Assembly: GCA_022711695.1 (NCBI GenBank)
Contig: JAKLEJ010000028.1
Span: 1 to 15,823 of the forward strand
DNA: 15,823 nt
Source of the DNA: Verrucomicrobiota bacterium
GTDB taxonomy: Bacteria > Verrucomicrobiota > Verrucomicrobiia > Limisphaerales > JACRJZ01
Reading direction: 5' to 3'
Shown: piece by piece, positions 13,432 to 15,823 of the stretch
Layout: each line of letters begins with the position of its first letter
Position numbering within the stretch: position 1 is the first letter of the stretch
Notes under the pieces: model-generated
Database searches by the model: none
What the model saw: the letters and a program-made list of their open reading frames with translations, nothing else
Told to the model about the DNA's origin: nothing
Translations under genes and position numbers: made by a program

Positions 13432-14967
13432 CCCGGCGCCGCCGAAGAGCGCATCGATCCTCTCCCGCACCCGGGGGTCCATCTTGATCAGCGGGGGCCA
13501 GGACCGTTTGAAACCTTCGCCCGGGAGCTTCCGCGTGGCGTCCAGGCCCAGCTTGCCGCCCACGCCAATCTCGCTGGTGGCGTGGTCGAGCACGTCCGCC
13601 GGGCCGCGGCTCAGCAGGGTGTCGCGCTGCGGGTCGGTGTTGGCGCACAGATGGAAGAGCACGTCGCGGGTGTTGTGCACGTCCACGTCCTCGTCCACCA
13701 CCACCAGGTACTTGGTGAACATCATTTGTCCCATGCCCCAGAGCCCGTGCATGATCTTGTAGGCCTGCATCGGGTAGGTCTTCCGAATGCTGACGAAGAC
13801 CAGGTTGTGAAAGACACCTTCGGCCGGCAGGGCGATGTCCACGATCTCCGGGAAGCTCATCTTGAAGACGGGGAGGAAAAGCTTCACCGAGGCGCCCCCC
13901 ATGTAAAAGTCCTCCATGGGCGGAATGCCGACGATGGTGGCGGGATAAACCGCATCCCGGCGACGGGTGACGGCGGTCACGTGGAAAACGGGATACGGCT
14001 CCGGCAGGGTGTAGTAGCCTGTGTGATCCCCAAACGGCCCCTCCTCGCGGAGAGGCTCCTGCGGATCCACGTAGCCTTCGATCACGACATCGGCGTTGGC
14101 GGGAACCTCGAGGTCAACCGTCTCGCCTTTCACCAGTTCGACCGATTGGCGGCGCAGGTAGCCCGCCAGCAGAAACTCGTCCAGGCCGTCGGGCAGCGGA
14201 GCGGTGGCGGCAAAGGCCAACATGGGATCGCCTCCGAGAAACACCGCCACCGGCATGCGCTGGCCCCGCTCCCGATGCCGCCGGGCGTGGCGCGCCCCCA
14301 CCTTCTGAAGCTGCCAGTGCATCCCCGTGGAGGCATCCTCGTACACCTGCATCCGGTACATGCCCACGTTGCGCTCGCCCGTGTCCGGATCCTTCGTGAC
14401 GACGCAAGGCAGGGTGATGAATCGCCCGCCGTCCAGCGGCCAGCACTTGAGGATGGGAAGGCCTGCCAGGGTCGGACACGCGCCGGGCATTGCGGAAACG
14501 CCCGCTCCGATCCCAGGGGCCGGGGGCCAGGGCTCGACGCGCGCCGGGGGCGGCTCGAATTTGAGAACGACCTCCTTGCAGGGACCGGACCGGACCTGTC
14601 TGGGGCGGGCGTGACGCAACTCCAGGGCAGTGGAGAGGAGTTTCATGGCCTCGCGCATCGAGGTGGGGGGGCGAGCCTTGATGAGCGCGCCCAACTCCGC
14701 CGCGGCGGCATCGACGCTCGGGGCGCCCATGGCCAGGGCCATGCGCTTCCAGGAACCGAAGGTGTTGATGGCCACCGGCAGAGGGCTGGGCTGCCCATTC
14801 ACCGTGGGCGCCTCGATCAGCAGCGCCCGACCGCCGCCGGGCTTCTTCATCTCGCGATCGGCGAGCTCGGTGATCTCCAGCTCCGTGGCAACGGGCTGGA
14901 AAACCCGGACCAGCTCCCCTGCCCTGTCCAACTGGCTGACGAATTCGCGAAAGGAATCGAATGCCAT
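13429..14967 (-). CDS. UbiD-family prenylated-FMN-dependent decarboxylase
   Basis: A 512-residue UbiD-family (de)carboxylase, cytoplasmic, requiring prenylated FMN made by a UbiX-type enzyme not seen here. Family landmarks: N-terminal FREFVSQLDRAGELVRV, PILKCWPLDGGRFITLP (171-187), GERNVGMYR (198-205) with N200 and R205 as likely metal/cofactor residues, LPDGLDEFLLAGYLRR (258-272), and the catalytic region REEGPFGDHTGYY (307-319) with the conserved glutamate. Verrucomicrobia normally use menaquinone, so a role in quinone synthesis or aromatic acid decarboxylation are both possible; the exact substrate is not readable. Two oddities are a Pro-rich insert at ~137-168, and Q221 in MHWQLQK where many relatives have His. 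ATG at 14967 starts the conserved N-terminus; no clear ribosome-binding site is seen. The gene is 48 bp downstream of the CstA gene on the same strand and may be co-transcribed with it. Confidence 0.93.
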   Translation of the reverse strand: MAFDSFREFVSQLDRAGELVRVFQPVATELEITELADREMKKPGGGRALLIEAPTVNGQPSPLPVAINTFGSWKRMALAMGAPSVDAAAAELGALIKARPPTSMREAMKLLSTALELRHARPRQVRSGPCKEVVLKFEPPPARVEPWPPAPGIGAGVSAMPGACPTLAGLPILKCWPLDGGRFITLPCVVTKDPDTGERNVGMYRMQVYEDASTGMHWQLQKVGARHARRHRERGQRMPVAVFLGGDPMLAFAATAPLPDGLDEFLLAGYLRRQSVELVKGETVDLEVPANADVVIEGYVDPQEPLREEGPFGDHTGYYTLPEPYPVFHVTAVTRRRDAVYPATIVGIPPMEDFYMGGASVKLFLPVFKMSFPEIVDIALPAEGVFHNLVFVSIRKTYPMQAYKIMHGLWGMGQMMFTKYLVVVDEDVDVHNTRDVLFHLCANTDPQRDTLLSRGPADVLDHATSEIGVGGKLGLDATRKLPGEGFKRSWPPLIKMDPRVRERIDALFGGAG

Positions 14968-15015
14968 AGCGCCGTGCAGACTAGCAAAGCCCGCCCCGCT
15001 GGCAACGGCGCTTTG

Positions 15016-15823
15016 TCAACAACAGCGGCGGATGCCGCGAAACCGTTCCTCCAGAGTCTGCAGAAAGGCTTCCTCCTGGCTGGAGCGCACCAGACGCCGG
15101 TCTGAAGCGGAGCCCGCGCCGCCGGCCTCGCGGGCTGCGGCTGCCGATCCCGGGGCGAGTTCATGACAAGCGCAGGCCAGCGCCCTCCGGCGGGCGCGCT
15201 CGATGGGCGCCTCATCCGACAGCTCGCGGGCCAGTCCCAAAAGGAGGGCAAAGAGGCTGAAGAGTCGGAAGGGTTTTCCTTCGGCCACGGCGTAGTCCGG
15301 CAGCCAAACCGGCTCGGTCTCGCGCAACCGGGCCAGTTTTCGGCGGGCCAGCAGGAGGATCCACTCGCGCACGCTTACCAGGAGAACCGAGGTGACCAGC
15401 ACCAGGAACGCGCCCGCCATGCCGGCATCGAGCAGGTTGTTGAAGCGCAAGGTCCGGTTGGCTTTGAGGGCATTTTCGGCCGCCGCCACCGCGGCGGCCT
15501 GGCCGGCGGTCCTGGCGCTCTCGAGCGCGGCCGCCAGGGCCGGCTGCTGCGTCTGGAGCGTCGCCGCCTGGGCCAGGAAGCCAATGCGCGGATCGGAATG
15601 GAAAATCTTCTGCGCGCCCGCCGTGAAGGTGACCAGGACGAGCCAGACCATCGGCAGGAGGGTCACCAGGGCCAGCCACGGGTTGCGGGGGCGGGAGGGC
15701 GCGGCGGGGCCGGGCGGGCCTTCCGTGGCGGTCTCCAGGGGGTGCAACTGCATCTTGAGGATGATGGTGGTGGCCAGGCAGAGGGCGATGACGGAGAGCA
15801 TCTGGTTGGCAATGCCGAAGAGC
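15016..15823 (-). CDS. cstA: CstA-family carbon-starvation (pyruvate/peptide) transporter, C-terminal part, with YbdD-like tail
   Basis: The frame runs off the window, so only the last ~268 residues are present. The visible part begins LFGIANQMLSVIALCLATT, the conserved CstA segment, followed by a membrane span (PWLALVTLLPMVWLVLV), then TAGAQKIFHSDPRIGFLA, a helical linker, RFNNLLDAG and another span (~GAFLVLVTSVLLVSV). CstA proteins are multi-spanning inner-membrane importers of pyruvate or peptides, induced by carbon starvation in enterobacteria. After WILLLARRK there is an extra cytoplasmic tail of about 95 residues that ends EEAFLQTLEERFRGIRRCC. That ending closely resembles the C-terminus of the small partner YbdD/YjiX (DUF466), which ends in ...RCC and is normally a separate gene beside cstA. 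The CstA assignment is firm; the YbdD fusion is inferred from the terminal ~20 residues. Confidence 0.9.
   Translation of the reverse strand, partial: LFGIANQMLSVIALCLATTIILKMQLHPLETATEGPPGPAAPSRPRNPWLALVTLLPMVWLVLVTFTAGAQKIFHSDPRIGFLAQAATLQTQQPALAAALESARTAGQAAAVAAAENALKANRTLRFNNLLDAGMAGAFLVLVTSVLLVSVREWILLLARRKLARLRETEPVWLPDYAVAEGKPFRLFSLFALLLGLARELSDEAPIERARRRALACACHELAPGSAAAAREAGGAGSASDRRLVRSSQEEAFLQTLEERFRGIRRCC

Noticed and set aside
13255..15105. 616-residue plus-strand frame opposite the UbiD gene
   Set aside because: It is antisense to a clearly conserved enzyme and shows no domain; it also overlaps the end of the giant gene.

Overview
The window looks like chromosomal DNA from a verrucomicrobial bacterium, probably of the Limisphaerales/Pedosphaera type, although this is inferred from gene content and not from a marker gene. 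Pointers are the very GC-rich coding style, a Tat-exported Gfo/Idh/MocA oxidoreductase next to a HEAT-repeat/discoidin-like protein, a giant secreted protein built from PA14, lamin-tail, jelly-roll and CotH domains, and secreted proteins ending in a short module with a terminal FYR motif.

Layout, left to right. (1) 1-2382, plus strand: the 3' part of a HEAT-repeat protein with a C-terminal discoidin-like domain, followed 17 bp later by a Tat-signal Gfo/Idh/MocA oxidoreductase; they are probably co-transcribed. (2) 2606-3893, plus strand: a clearly lower-GC island with three tightly packed genes: a HigB/Gp49-type RelE-superfamily toxin, an Xre-type HigA antitoxin with a long C-terminal tail, and a SecB-like chaperone that overlaps the antitoxin gene. 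This is the gene order of a tripartite toxin-antitoxin-chaperone (TAC) system, and it is the most interesting system in the window. (3) 4007-5353, minus strand: a secreted alkaline-phosphatase-superfamily phosphodiesterase. (4) 5606-13411, plus strand: one gene for a roughly 2600-residue secreted mosaic protein with a CotH kinase-like core and six lamin-tail domains. (5) 13429-15823, minus strand: a UbiD-family decarboxylase and, upstream of it on the same strand, the 3' end of a CstA-type carbon-starvation (pyruvate/peptide) transporter whose C-terminus resembles the small partner protein YbdD.

How they fit together. The secreted proteins suggest a cell that places large multidomain proteins and hydrolases on or outside the cell envelope. 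The TAC genes form a self-contained stress or defence-type module that looks acquired. The UbiD/CstA pair is central metabolism. The giant gene and the UbiD gene converge on a 23-bp palindrome whose two outer ends are their two stop codons. No rRNA, tRNA, CRISPR array, insertion sequence or prophage gene was recognised, and no gene-free stretch exceeds 300 bp.
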